Assembly (NCBI RefSeq): GCF_000426485.1
Contig: NZ_AUFL01000018.1
Coordinates: 1 to 64,000, forward strand
Source of the DNA: Indolivaga capnocytophagoides DSM 22835
Lineage (GTDB): Bacteria; Bacteroidota; Bacteroidia; Bacteroidales; Dysgonomonadaceae
Direction: 5' to 3'
Length of the DNA stretch: 64,000 nucleotides
Position numbers and translations under genes: made by a program. Positions 18,321 through 27,377 of the stretch are shown one piece after another (the first letter of the stretch is position 1; every line of letters begins with the position of its first letter). The notes under the pieces were generated by a model. The model was given only the letters and a program-made list of their open reading frames with translations. It was not told where the DNA came from and ran no database searches.

Positions 18321-19640
18321 ATGGCTACAAAAGAATTTTTTCCGGGTATCGGTAAAATCAAATTTGAAGGTAAAGACAGCAAAAATCCAATGGCATTCCA
18401 TTACTATGATCCGGAAAAACTGGTAAATGGCAAGAAAATGAAAGATTGGTTGAAATTCGCGATGGCTTGGTGGCACACTCTATGTGCTGAAGGTGGTGAC
18501 CCATTTGGTCCCGGAACCAAAACATTTCCTTGGAGCGAAGGAGCCTCTGCTTTAGATAAAGCCAAAGCAAAAATGGATGCAGGTTTCGAATTTATGCAAA
18601 AGATCGGTATCGAATATTACTGTTTCCATGATGTAGACCTTATAGACGAAGCAAACACCATTGAAGAATATGAAGCTAACCTGAAAGCAATTACTGCATA
18701 CGCAAAGCAAAAACAGGCTGAAACAGGTATCAAATTATTGTGGGGAACAGCTAACGTATTCAGTCATAAGCGTTATATGAACGGTGCTGCCACTAATCCT
18801 AATTTTGATGTTGTTGCACGTGCTGCCGTTCAGATTAAGAATGCTATTGATGCTACAATTGAGCTAGGCGGTACAAATTATGTATTCTGGGGAGGACGTG
18901 AAGGTTATATGTCAATCCTCAACACAGACCAGAAACGTGAAAAAGAACATTTGGCTCAAATGTTGACTATCGCACGTGATTATGCACGCTCTAAAGGATT
19001 TACAGGAACTTTCCTTATAGAACCCAAACCAATGGAACCAACTAAACATCAGTATGACTATGATGTTGAAACAGTTATAGGCTTCCTTCGTAACTATGGT
19101 TTGGATAAAGACTTCAAGATCAATATCGAAGTAAACCATGCAACATTGGCCGGACATACATTCGAACACGAATTGGCTTGTGCTGTAGATGCCGGTATGC
19201 TCGGATCTATTGACGCAAACCGTGGAGATTATCAAAACGGCTGGGATACAGACCAGTTCCCCATCGACCAATTTGAACTTGTTCACGCATATATCCAAAT
19301 TATCCGTAATGGTGGACTTGGTAATGGAGGTACAAACTTCGATGCTAAAACCCGCCGCAACTCTACCGATCTGGAAGATATCTTTATCGCCCATATCACA
19401 GGTATGGATGTAATGGCTCGTGCTTTGGAAAATGCTGCTGAACTGCTGAATGATTCTCCATACAGCAAAATGCTGAAAGACCGTTACGCTTCATTTGATG
19501 GAGGTAAAGGAAAAGACTTCGAAACAGGAAAACTAAAACTCGAAGATCTTGTTTCATACGCTAAACAAGCAGGCGAACCTAAACAAATCAGTGGAAAACA
19601 AGAGCTTTATGAAGCCATTGTAAATATGTACACAAAATAA
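18321..19640 (+). CDS. xylA: Xylose isomerase
   Basis: A 439-residue class II xylose isomerase that interconverts D-xylose and D-xylulose with two divalent metals. Active-site segments include FHDVDL (catalytic His, about residues 100-105), [21 protein letters not shown] (metal-binding Glu and the Lys-bearing motif), and [16 protein letters not shown]. It matches the Bacteroides-type enzymes, which have been used widely because they are active in heterologous hosts. An inverted repeat just after the stop separates it from the porter gene. Confidence 0.97.
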   Translation: MATKEFFPGIGKIKFEGKDSKNPMAFHYYDPEKLVNGKKMKDWLKFAMAWWHTLCAEGGDPFGPGTKTFPWSEGASALDKAKAKMDAGFEFMQKIGIEYYCFHDVDLIDEANTIEEYEANLKAITAYAKQKQAETGIKLLWGTANVFSHKRYMNGAATNPNFDVVARAAVQIKNAIDATIELGGTNYVFWGGREGYMSILNTDQKREKEHLAQMLTIARDYARSKGFTGTFLIEPKPMEPTKHQYDYDVETVIGFLRNYGLDKDFKINIEVNHATLAGHTFEHELACAVDAGMLGSIDANRGDYQNGWDTDQFPIDQFELVHAYIQIIRNGGLGNGGTNFDAKTRRNSTDLEDIFIAHITGMDVMARALENAAELLNDSPYSKMLKDRYASFDGGKGKDFETGKLKLEDLVSYAKQAGEPKQISGKQELYEAIVNMYTK

Positions 19641-19655
19641 TTCAACTCTGAAAAC

Positions 19656-19687
19656 AGGTGCAGTTATCCCCAAAGGCAGCTGCACCT
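19656..19687 (+). terminator. Hairpin between xylA and the sugar porter gene
   Basis: Perfect 8-bp arms AGGTGCAG/CTGCACCT around a 16-nt loop, followed by ATTTTAAC. The weak T run suggests a leaky terminator or an mRNA-stabilising stem that lowers porter expression relative to xylA. Confidence 0.55.
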
Positions 19688-19731
19688 ATTTTAACTTTAA
19701 TCAATTGGTTACCAAACCAAAATTCCACTTC

Positions 19732-21294
19732 ATGAAAAACGAAACAAGTAAATCATACGCCTTCGGTGTCACGCTCATCGCCACACTCGGAGGTTTGCTC
19801 TTCGGATACGACACAGCCGTCATATCGGGAACTGTAGAATCGCTGCGGCATTTTTTCATCGATCCCATGAATTTATCTCCTTTCGAGGCTAGTGCAATGG
19901 AAGGCTTTGTTGTCAGCAGCGCACTTATCGGATGTATTGTCGGTGCAGCCATTGCCGGATGGCTGAGCCAGCACTTTGGCCGTAAGCCTGCTCTATTTGC
20001 AGCTGCTGTTTTATTTTTCCTTGCTGCTATAGGATCAGCATGGCCCGAAATCGGCTATCATATGCCCGATGCAGGAGATCATACATTCGTGTATCATTTT
20101 GTATTTTACCGCATATTAGGAGGTATCGGTGTAGGTATAGCTTCTATGGTTTCTCCGATGTATATTGCAGAAATAGCCCCACCGTCGAAAAGAGGGAGTT
20201 TGGTCGCTTTAAATCAATTCGCTATTATATTTGGTATGCTGGTGGTATATTTTGTTAATTACTTTATTGCCAAACAAGATTCAGGAACCGGAGAATGGCT
20301 ACATTCTGTAGGTTGGAGATATATGTTTGCATCTTTGGCGATTCCTTCGGGATTATTCTTCCTGCTTTTATTCTTTGCTCCCGAAACACCCAGATGGCTG
20401 GTTATGAAGGGAAAAACAGATAAAGCTCACAATATACTATCAAAATTAGTAGGTTCTGTTGAAGCCGATCAGGAAATTAAAGAAATCAAGCATAGTTTCG
20501 ATAAAGAACAAGAATCATCACTTAAGCCATACTATAAATTCATGATGACATGGTTAGTGTTATTCGTTATCGGATATCTTGTTCTTCAATTTAGTCAAGT
20601 ATCTAGTGGGCTTGAAATAGCAATGATCTTCAGTTTCCTCATCGCACTTGTCGTACCGATCAAATCTTATGGTTTTGCCATTATCATCACAGGGCTTTTA
20701 CTATCTGCATTCCAGCAGTTTGTCGGAATCAATGTCGTTTTGTACTACGCTCCCGAAATCTTCAAGAGTATGGGTGCAGACACAGACAGTTCTTTATTAC
20801 AGACTATCATTGTCGGAATCGTGAATCTGTCATTTACTACATTGGCAATTCTTACAGTAGATAAATTCGGCCGTAAGCCTTTACTTATAACCGGAGCGTT
20901 GGTTATGGCTGTATCGATGCTGGGATTAGGCTCTTCTTTTGCGGCAGATCTTCCTGGTGGACTTAAGCTCGTCTTTATGCTGACTTATACTGCGGGTTTT
21001 GCCATGTCATGGGGACCTGTATGTTGGGTTATGCTTGCAGAAGTATTTCCAAACTCAGTACGTTCGGCTGTTATGTCTATTGCTGTTGCAGCTCAATGGG
21101 TATCAAACTTCCTTGTGTCATGGACATTCCCTATAATGGATAAAAATGAAACGCTTATCAGTACTTTTAACCATGGTTTCTCTTACTGGGTATATGGCGC
21201 AATGGCTGTCCTTGCTGCCTTATTTGTTTGGAAAAAAATTCCCGAAACAAAAGGTAAGACTCTGGAAGACATGGAAAATCTTTGGAAAAAGTAA
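19732..21294 (+). CDS. MFS sugar porter, probable xylose/H+ symporter (XylE-like)
   Basis: A 520-residue 12-helix transporter of the sugar porter family. Motifs seen are GGLLFGYDTAVISGT in the first helix, HFGRKPALFAA, the mid-loop PETPRWLVMKGK, QFVGINVVLYYAPEIF, and the C-terminal PETKGKTLEDME. There is a larger cytoplasmic loop between the halves than in E. coli XylE. The ATG at 19732 is preferred over an in-frame TTG 27 nt earlier because it gives the normal MKNETSKSY-type N-terminus. Its position after xylB-xylA supports xylose as substrate. Confidence 0.92.
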   Translation: MKNETSKSYAFGVTLIATLGGLLFGYDTAVISGTVESLRHFFIDPMNLSPFEASAMEGFVVSSALIGCIVGAAIAGWLSQHFGRKPALFAAAVLFFLAAIGSAWPEIGYHMPDAGDHTFVYHFVFYRILGGIGVGIASMVSPMYIAEIAPPSKRGSLVALNQFAIIFGMLVVYFVNYFIAKQDSGTGEWLHSVGWRYMFASLAIPSGLFFLLLFFAPETPRWLVMKGKTDKAHNILSKLVGSVEADQEIKEIKHSFDKEQESSLKPYYKFMMTWLVLFVIGYLVLQFSQVSSGLEIAMIFSFLIALVVPIKSYGFAIIITGLLLSAFQQFVGINVVLYYAPEIFKSMGADTDSSLLQTIIVGIVNLSFTTLAILTVDKFGRKPLLITGALVMAVSMLGLGSSFAADLPGGLKLVFMLTYTAGFAMSWGPVCWVMLAEVFPNSVRSAVMSIAVAAQWVSNFLVSWTFPIMDKNETLISTFNHGFSYWVYGAMAVLAALFVWKKIPETKGKTLEDMENLWKK

Positions 21295-21317
21295 TATTCT
21301 TAACACTATAAATAGGA

Positions 21318-21352
21318 AAACAGGCTATATTTCTCAATAGCCTGTTTTTAAT
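21318..21352 (+). terminator. Rho-independent terminator of the xylose operon
   Basis: ACAGGCTAT/ATAGCCTGT arms with a short loop and a run of five T lie 24 nt after the porter stop. Confidence 0.85.
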
Positions 21353-21501
21353 ATAGAAAAACCAGTAATTCTATTTAGTTATTATCTTATTCAATATTGA
21401 ACGTAATAGCTCTGTCGGGCAAGGTTAACTTATAATTCTTTAATCTACAAATATACTTTCTTTAGAGGTAAAATCCGATTACAAAAGAGTCAGTAACTAA
21501 T

Positions 21502-21538
21502 AAGAAAGCCTCAGAATTTTATTCCGAGGCTTTCTTAT
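21502..21538 (-). terminator. Terminator overlapping the end of the minus-strand stress-like operon
   Basis: AAGAAAGCCTC and GAGGCTTTCTT form a long stem around the stop codon of the gene at 21519. It is symmetrical enough to act on both strands. Confidence 0.7.
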
Positions 21539-21923
21539 TTTTGATCACTTTTTTCTTCTTTTTAGTAAAAAGCGATTTTATTTTTTTTACTACTAATCCT
21601 ATTAACATAGGCTGCACTACTTCCCAAATTAAAGGAGCCGCCCCCATAAGCATTGGAGCAAATCTAGATATAGAGGACTCTTCTTCAATATCTTCATCCT
21701 CCTTCTGTCTCGTTCGAGACTTCTTTCCACCTGTAAATAAAGAGAATATATCGCCAAAACCTGATTTCGTAGAAGAGAAAACCGAACCTATCAATAAACG
21801 TCCAAAATTTTCACGGGCATAGCCGACTCTCTCCAATAAATGCTGTTCCTGTTCTGCACATTCACACGTGAGACGAGCCTTTTCTTCACGAAGTTTTTCT
21901 ATTGGAGTCAGTTCATTCTTCAT
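21519..21923 (-). CDS. Small basic protein of the YtxH/holin-X cluster, function unknown
   Basis: A 134-residue protein. The N-terminus is a charged coiled-coil-like segment (LREEKARLTCECAEQEQHLLERVGYA), the middle carries a hydrophobic stretch (FAPMLMGAAPLIWEVVQPMLIGLVV), and the C-terminus is very lysine-rich (KKKKKVIKNKKASE). It is the last of three overlapping or adjacent genes resembling yqjD-yqjE-yqjK-type sets. Those encode membrane-associated proteins induced in stationary phase. I do not recognise this protein beyond that context. Confidence 0.75.
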   Translation of the reverse strand: MKNELTPIEKLREEKARLTCECAEQEQHLLERVGYARENFGRLLIGSVFSSTKSGFGDIFSLFTGGKKSRTRQKEDEDIEEESSISRFAPMLMGAAPLIWEVVQPMLIGLVVKKIKSLFTKKKKKVIKNKKASE

Positions 21924-22296
21924 CTTCTTCTATTTTCTGAATTGTACGGATAGTCATATTTACAATGTAACGGCGTAATAATCTTCGACAGACATATACT
22001 CCTAACAGCATTAATAAAATAATAACTATAAGAATTCCAAATCCGGCAGAATAATTATGTAAGGCTTCTCCGATAAAAAGAGCAATACCAAAAAGGAATA
22101 GGCCAAATAAAATCAACGCCAAAACAGCTATTATCAAGCTATATATAATATAAGAAGATGTACTTGCCACCTTTTCGTAAACCTTGAGCTTAGCCAAGGT
22201 TATACGCTTATCTATATAGCTTGATAAATCAGCTTTGGACTCGTCGATGAGTTCCGAAAAGTCTTGATATTCGTTTTTTTCGTTATCAATCTTCAT
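21913..22296 (-). CDS. Phage holin family / YqjE-like membrane protein
   Basis: A 127-residue protein with two transmembrane helices (about residues 48-75 and 83-105) between charged ends. The pattern matches the Holin-X/YqjE family (DUF1469). Despite the name these are ordinary chromosomal membrane proteins, often in envelope-stress clusters. It overlaps the downstream gene by 11 nt and the upstream YtxH gene by 11 nt, so the three are translated as one operon. Confidence 0.85.
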   Translation of the reverse strand: MKIDNEKNEYQDFSELIDESKADLSSYIDKRITLAKLKVYEKVASTSSYIIYSLIIAVLALILFGLFLFGIALFIGEALHNYSAGFGILIVIILLMLLGVYVCRRLLRRYIVNMTIRTIQKIEEDEE

Positions 22297-22489
22297 CCTC
22301 TACCAGATCTTCCAGAGCCTCCTCGGCTTTCGAGGCTGAACCCTTTACATTGCTTTTTACTTTTTCAACTAATTTATTGATTTCTTTAAGCCATTCTTCT
22401 TTTTTATCAGAAGCTGCAACATATCCGGCGGCTGCACCTACGGCTGCACCGATTGCCAGAAATAGTAAATTTGAATTTGATTTTCCCAT
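22286..22489 (-). CDS. YtxH domain-containing protein
   Basis: A 67-residue protein with a glycine- and alanine-rich N-terminal membrane helix (LLFLAIGAAVGAAAGYVAA) followed by a charged amphipathic helix, the YtxH arrangement. YtxH-like proteins are linked to general stress in other bacteria. It is the first gene of the three-gene operon. A -7 box (complement of CAAAGATA, 22537-22544) lies about 48 nt upstream. Confidence 0.85.
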   Translation of the reverse strand: MGKSNSNLLFLAIGAAVGAAAGYVAASDKKEEWLKEINKLVEKVKSNVKGSASKAEEALEDLVEDED

Positions 22490-22536
22490 TTTTATAGTTC
22501 AATTATGTTAATAACAATTTATTGATATATTCTTAA

Positions 22537-22544
22537 CAAAGATA
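22537..22544 (-). promoter_or_regulatory. Putative -7 box for the YtxH operon
   Basis: TATCTTTG on the minus strand matches the Bacteroidota -7 consensus. I did not find a matching -33 box. An AT-rich hairpin (AGTAATATT/AATATTACT, 22574-22598) lies just upstream. Confidence 0.45.
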
Positions 22545-22649
22545 TGTTTCTTTTGTTTTTGGCACTCGCCTAAAGTAATATTTTTTGAGAATATTACTAT
22601 AAAAATCCACCTATAATTAACCTTTGTTAATATGCGACCAAGTAACAAA

Positions 22650-22730
22650 AGCATTTAGTGATTCATTCTGAAATACTAACTAGTTGTTGATATTATACCC
22701 AGAAAGTTAACCAAAAGGACTGCGGCCTAA
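22650..22730 (-). repeat. Dispersed ~95-bp intergenic element, copy J (degenerate)
   Basis: Reverse-oriented. The head palindrome is decayed (AAGGACTGCGGCCTAA, 22715-22730) and abuts the miaB stop codon. ATTATACCCAG and the flanking T-rich block resemble the 43.3-kb copy. Confidence 0.4.
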
Positions 22731-24091
22731 TCCAGAGCTTCTCCAAATAATGTAGCCGAAGTATTACCTGTGACTTTCACATTCACAAACTCTCCGATAC
22801 GATGATTACCTTTATCAAAAATAATCACTTTATTCTGAGATGACCTTCCGAATAGTTGCTCTTTAGATCTCTTCGAAAATCCTTCGACCAAAACTTCGAA
22901 AGTCTTACCTACATCATGTTTATTGCTTTCGAGCGATAATTCATTCTGTAGATTTATAATTTGCTGCAGACGTTCTATTTTGATATCTTCCGAAATATCA
23001 TCTGCCAATTTTTTTGCGGCATATGTGCCGGGACGTTCCGAATATTTAAACATAAAAGCAGAATCAAAGCCAACCTCCTTCATTAAAGATAAAGTTTCCT
23101 GGTGATCTTCTTCTGTTTCGGAATGATATCCGCACATTATATCGGTTGATAATCCACAACCCGGAATAATACGTTTTATGGCAGTAATGCGATCCAAATA
23201 CAATTCGCGGTTATATTTACGTTTCATAATGCCAAGCATACGGGTACTTCCCGATTGTACAGGCAAATGTATAAATTTACACAGGTTATCATATTTGGCA
23301 ATCATTTCCAAAGTGTCATCAGTCATATCGGTCGGATATGATGTTGTAAAACGAATGCGCATTTTAGGTGCTGCTAATGCTACTAATTCCAACAAAGCCG
23401 TGAAATCGGTAACCTTACCACCTTCGTCTTCAAATTTGTATGAATTAACATTCTGACCGAGCAAGGTTACTTCTTTAAAACCTTTTTCTCTAAGATCTTT
23501 TAATTCATTCAATATACTTTGAGGATCACGGCTTCGTTCACGACCTCTGGTATAAGGTACAATACAATAAGTACAGACTTTATCGCATCCACGCATAATG
23601 GATATAAAACCCGAAATATGATTTCCCCCGATTTTTAAAGGGATTACATCTTTGTAAGTTTCTGTTTTAGACAATTTTACATTAATTGCTTTCTCGCCTC
23701 GCTCGGCAGCTCCGACCAGATTAGGCAAATCAAGGTATGCGTCGGGTCCTACAACTACATCAGCATGATGCTTTTCCAGCAGTTCTTCTTTAGCCCGTTC
23801 TGCCATACAGCCTAATACTCCGATAATAAGGTCTTTATTTTTCTTGCGTTTAATAGCATTGAAATATTCCAGACGCTGAATAACTCTCTGTTCGGCATTA
23901 TCCCTTACGGAACAAGTGTTAACAAACACGGCATCTGCATCCTCCAGCTTATCGGTCATTACATAGCCATCCATTTCCATTACAGAGGCTACTACCTCAC
24001 TATCTGCTACGTTCATCTGACAACCATAAGTTTCGATGAACAATTTTCGGTCAGTCGTGGATTTAAAGTCCAGTCCTTGTTCGTTGATCAT
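22727..24091 (-). CDS. miaB: tRNA-2-methylthio-N6-dimethylallyladenosine synthase
   Basis: A 454-residue radical-SAM methylthiotransferase that adds the 2-methylthio group to i6A37 of tRNAs reading UNN codons. The N-terminal MTTase domain has ETYGCQMN, NTCSVRDNA and GVLGCMAERAKEE with three cluster-binding Cys. The radical-SAM CxxxCxxC is in RGCDKVCTYCIVPYTRGRERSR (split across about residues 166-187). A C-terminal TRAM domain follows. It is distinct from MtaB and RimO by these blocks. It has its own promoter. Confidence 0.96.
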   Translation of the reverse strand: MINEQGLDFKSTTDRKLFIETYGCQMNVADSEVVASVMEMDGYVMTDKLEDADAVFVNTCSVRDNAEQRVIQRLEYFNAIKRKKNKDLIIGVLGCMAERAKEELLEKHHADVVVGPDAYLDLPNLVGAAERGEKAINVKLSKTETYKDVIPLKIGGNHISGFISIMRGCDKVCTYCIVPYTRGRERSRDPQSILNELKDLREKGFKEVTLLGQNVNSYKFEDEGGKVTDFTALLELVALAAPKMRIRFTTSYPTDMTDDTLEMIAKYDNLCKFIHLPVQSGSTRMLGIMKRKYNRELYLDRITAIKRIIPGCGLSTDIMCGYHSETEEDHQETLSLMKEVGFDSAFMFKYSERPGTYAAKKLADDISEDIKIERLQQIINLQNELSLESNKHDVGKTFEVLVEGFSKRSKEQLFGRSSQNKVIIFDKGNHRIGEFVNVKVTGNTSATLFGEALD

Positions 24092-24131
24092 AATTTTTTA
24101 ATTTTATATTTATATACAATAAAAATAAGGG

Positions 24132-24162
24132 CAAAGATAATTCTTTTGCCCTATACTTGAAA
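24132..24162 (-). promoter_or_regulatory. Promoter of miaB
   Basis: On the minus strand TTTC (complement 24159-24162), 19 nt, TATCTTTG (complement 24132-24139). This fits the Bacteroidota pattern with one mismatch. Confidence 0.7.
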
Positions 24163-24223
24163 AAAGAGTGAAATTTATATCCTCTCCATACTACTACCTA
24201 GCTCGTTATAAAGTAATTTTTAT

Positions 24224-25090
24224 TTATATATTATATATAGTTATGGTTATAGGATTAAGCGTATTCGGGGTAAAGCTGGATGTCGTTGAGTAACCTACAA
24301 CCGGAGCAAATCGTATTACCAAATAATCAGAAGTTACACAATAACCGGCATATAACGATACTGTAAAGGAATTTATTCTCGCCCCTGTAGACAGGGGAGT
24401 CGCCTGATAATATTCTATTACATCAGCCAAATTAGAACCTATGCCTGAATAATACGCATCATATTCCATTGATTGTACCTGTGTATCATTTTTAGCCAGA
24501 TAAACATATAGGCTCTGAATCGAACTTCCAGGAGTAGAAGAAGTTGAATTGTTAGTCCCGTATATATTTAATGTCACAAAATACCGTCCATTAGCAGGAA
24601 CACGTATTTTATATCCACCCTCTACAGTCATAGTCCCATCCATGCTGACCAGTCCTGCATATGTAGCTACTCGGGAGGGAAAAGAAGTTGAAGTCACTCT
24701 GAACTGCCCCAATATACCAATGTTCGGAGCTGGACGCCATGTCGTTGTCTGACCATCTCCCTCTAAATACAAAATAGAGGGAACACCTAGTGCCGGAGTT
24801 AACTTTAAAGCTTCTTGTCCAGTTATACTTTTATTATCGGTTATATCCAATTTTGTTCCGGGAGTAATTGTTCCTACTCCTAATTTTCCATCATTAGAGA
24901 TAACTATATCGTTCGATTGTTGTAAATCCGATAATGGGCTTGTTAAATCTTGAGGATTATCCCCTGCTCCGTCAATATGAAATACCGAACGAGGGTATTC
25001 TGTATTGATACCCACTTGTGCCTGAACCTGATTAAACATTACAGGTAATATAGAACTGCAGATAAGGACTAGTATATATTTTTTTTTCAT
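24224..25090 (-). CDS. Exported modular surface protein, operon 1 gene 3
   Basis: A 288-residue exported protein. The signal peptide ends near residue 24 (VQAQ). Then come QVGINTEYPRSVFHID, NDIVISNDGKLGVGTITPGTKLDI (the GIGTxxPxxxLxI module seen in many Bacteroidota surface and tail-fibre-like proteins), a linker with TWRPAPNIG, and a C-terminal beta-rich domain of about 150 residues resembling a C1q/TNF-like jelly roll. No T9SS C-terminal signal or lipobox is visible. It is last in a three-gene operon driven by leader 1. Function is unknown; adhesion or assembly of a surface fibre is a guess. Confidence 0.75.
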   Translation of the reverse strand: MKKKYILVLICSSILPVMFNQVQAQVGINTEYPRSVFHIDGAGDNPQDLTSPLSDLQQSNDIVISNDGKLGVGTITPGTKLDITDNKSITGQEALKLTPALGVPSILYLEGDGQTTTWRPAPNIGILGQFRVTSTSFPSRVATYAGLVSMDGTMTVEGGYKIRVPANGRYFVTLNIYGTNNSTSSTPGSSIQSLYVYLAKNDTQVQSMEYDAYYSGIGSNLADVIEYYQATPLSTGARINSFTVSLYAGYCVTSDYLVIRFAPVVGYSTTSSFTPNTLNPITITIYNI

Positions 25091-25101
25091 TGCTTAATGA
25101 T

Positions 25102-25902
25102 CTATAATTTGTAAAAAATGACAGATTGAGTATCAAATGTTTTTGCAGAAGAAGTATTACCTGTCCAGGTTCTATCCATGTAAAGATATTCTCCGGAAAC
25201 ACCAGTAAATGTCACATTGATATAAAGTATATCATCTTTAAGTACATCCTGAGCTACAAGGCTCATAAATGTAGTCGAATACTGATTCGTTTCCATAGAG
25301 GGTTGATCTGTAACCGCCTGACAAACAATATCCGCGACACCGACTCTTTTTCGCTTTAGTTCGTAACGAATCTGAACCGAGCGTCTCACCTTTGATGTAA
25401 AACGAAGAGCCGGAGACCATCTGACAATAACGGCATAAGATCCGTCAGATTGAACTTTTATCCCATTACTATCCTCAGTATCAAGCAATATTTGCTTTGT
25501 TGTGTTGTTATTTATAGTAGTGGCTACGGGCAAAAAGGAAAATTTGCGTCCTCCATTCCCTTTAGTTATCCCCCAAAATGCATTACCACTGCTATCACCC
25601 AACAATACAGCCCCTGTCGATGTCGAGGTTCTCAAACGAAATGCTGAATAAGGTGCGTCTGATTTAATATGCAATCGAGAGGTGGGAGTTATTGTTCCTA
25701 CTCCCATATTACCATCAGAGGTTATGACCACATCATTAGATTCAGATAAAGAGTTTATAATCGGATTATTATCCGCAGCAGCATCTAGATGAAACACTCC
25801 TCTTATATCTTCTGTATTAATACCAACCTGAGCTTTTAACCCACAAGAGATCAACATAAAATAAAAGAGAATCAAACGATATTGCTTTTTTATTTTTTTC
25901 AT
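25102..25902 (-). CDS. Exported modular surface protein, operon 1 gene 2
   Basis: A 266-residue paralogue of its neighbours. The signal peptide contains ISCGLKAQ; the Cys is too early in a non-lipobox context, so this is probably not a lipoprotein. QVGINTEDIRGVFHLD and NDVVITSDGNMGVGTITPTSRLHI give the two N-terminal modules, GNAFWGITKGNGG the linker, and residues 120-266 the beta-sandwich-like C-terminal domain. It lies 11 nt upstream of gene 3 and 26 nt downstream of gene 1. Confidence 0.75.
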   Translation of the reverse strand: MKKIKKQYRLILFYFMLISCGLKAQVGINTEDIRGVFHLDAAADNNPIINSLSESNDVVITSDGNMGVGTITPTSRLHIKSDAPYSAFRLRTSTSTGAVLLGDSSGNAFWGITKGNGGRKFSFLPVATTINNNTTKQILLDTEDSNGIKVQSDGSYAVIVRWSPALRFTSKVRRSVQIRYELKRKRVGVADIVCQAVTDQPSMETNQYSTTFMSLVAQDVLKDDILYINVTFTGVSGEYLYMDRTWTGNTSSAKTFDTQSVIFYKL

Positions 25903-25928
25903 ACTTCAAAATCTTAACAATAAAACCA

Positions 25929-26801
25929 TTATATATTATATACGGCAACACTGGGAAAATAAATAATATTAGGATACTGTGCTGCTGCAAGAGATTGCCC
26001 CATTTGCCAAGTTATTCCCGAATTGTCAGCCGGAGTAACCGTTATAGCATATAAATCACCTTTTTTTAAGTCGACACCATACAGAGATGTAATAAATGTA
26101 CTTCTACGAAAAGTACCTGTACCTACATCTGTCCGTACCCTATCAAATACTAAAATCTCATCAACAGGGTTTCCTGATATTACAGGTGTACCGCCCGATA
26201 CCGTTATTCTATAAAGTCGGACATAAGCTTTGGGTGTAAAAAAAGCATCTGAAACAACTGTCGTACCTCCATTAATACTACCCCACCAACGAAAATTAAA
26301 AACATAGGTTCCATCAGCTTGAATTGTTAGTACGCCTGGAGTTGGATTGCTGCTTAATGTTCCATTGTCTTCTTTTACCAAATTAAAAGGTACTACGGTA
26401 TTTACATTGTAATTACAGATTACCGCTGTTTTTCCTGGCGAATTCATTCGATAAACTTTACCGTTAAGCGTTATGGCCGGAATCCAGGAACCTCTACCTT
26501 CCGAATCTGAAGCTAAGAACTTATCACCTGTACCTTCCGAAGTATCTTCGATACGAATAAAAGAATTAGCTGCACCTTTATCAATATGTACGTGTGATGA
26601 AGGGTTTAATGTTCCTATGCCTATAGATCCATCTTTAGTTACAAGTATATCATCGGCAAATCCGGCTGTCCCTGTTGAGCTAGTATTTCCCAATGGATCA
26701 ACATGAAACACTCCTTGAGGAAATTTAGTATTAATACCTACTTGGGAGAATAGTGGTATTAAGCAAATAAGCCCAAATACACATAAATAGATTTTTTTCA
26801 T
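25929..26801 (-). CDS. Exported modular surface protein, operon 1 gene 1
   Basis: A 290-residue protein starting MKKIYLCVFG. The in-frame ATG at 26828 lies inside a gene-boundary palindrome and would spoil the signal peptide. Modules are QVGINTKFPQGVFHVD, DDILVTKDGSIGIGTLNPSSHVHI, DKFLASDSEGRGSWIP, then a beta-rich C-terminal domain (ADGTYVFNFRWWGS is the conserved strand before the aromatic WW). A palindrome is 20 nt upstream. A long leader with promoter, stem-loop and GA tract precedes it. Confidence 0.78.
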   Translation of the reverse strand: MKKIYLCVFGLICLIPLFSQVGINTKFPQGVFHVDPLGNTSSTGTAGFADDILVTKDGSIGIGTLNPSSHVHIDKGAANSFIRIEDTSEGTGDKFLASDSEGRGSWIPAITLNGKVYRMNSPGKTAVICNYNVNTVVPFNLVKEDNGTLSSNPTPGVLTIQADGTYVFNFRWWGSINGGTTVVSDAFFTPKAYVRLYRITVSGGTPVISGNPVDEILVFDRVRTDVGTGTFRRSTFITSLYGVDLKKGDLYAITVTPADNSGITWQMGQSLAAAQYPNIIYFPSVAVYNI

Positions 26802-27285
<484 letters not shown>

Positions 27286-27288
27286 TGG

Positions 27289-27319
27289 CAAATATAGTGA
27301 TTGTTTTTAATATAGCAAA
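27289..27319 (-). promoter_or_regulatory. Promoter of surface-protein operon 1
   Basis: TTTG (complement 27316-27319), 19 nt, TATATTTG (complement 27289-27296), a full consensus match. The GTTTGCTATATTAAAAACAA region before it is also present in promoter 3. The -33 box lies within the terminator stem of the upstream transporter gene. Confidence 0.85.
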
Positions 27320-27351
27320 CAAAGATTTTGTGGTATCCTTGTTTGCTATAT
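27310..27351 (-). terminator. Terminator of the peptide transporter gene
   Basis: Perfect 13-bp arms (27310-27322 and 27339-27351) around a 16-nt loop, 27 nt past the stop codon at 27378. On the minus strand the stem is followed by an AT-rich TTAAAAA segment with no real T run, so it is a weak candidate. One arm overlaps the operon 1 -33 box. Confidence 0.55.
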
Positions 27352-27377
27352 CTGTGAATAAAAGTGTTTTATTTTAT

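Noticed and set aside
21913-22296. Holin-like protein as evidence of prophage
   Set aside because: No other phage genes are nearby; the Holin-X/YqjE family is chromosomal and the YtxH neighbour fits a stress cluster.
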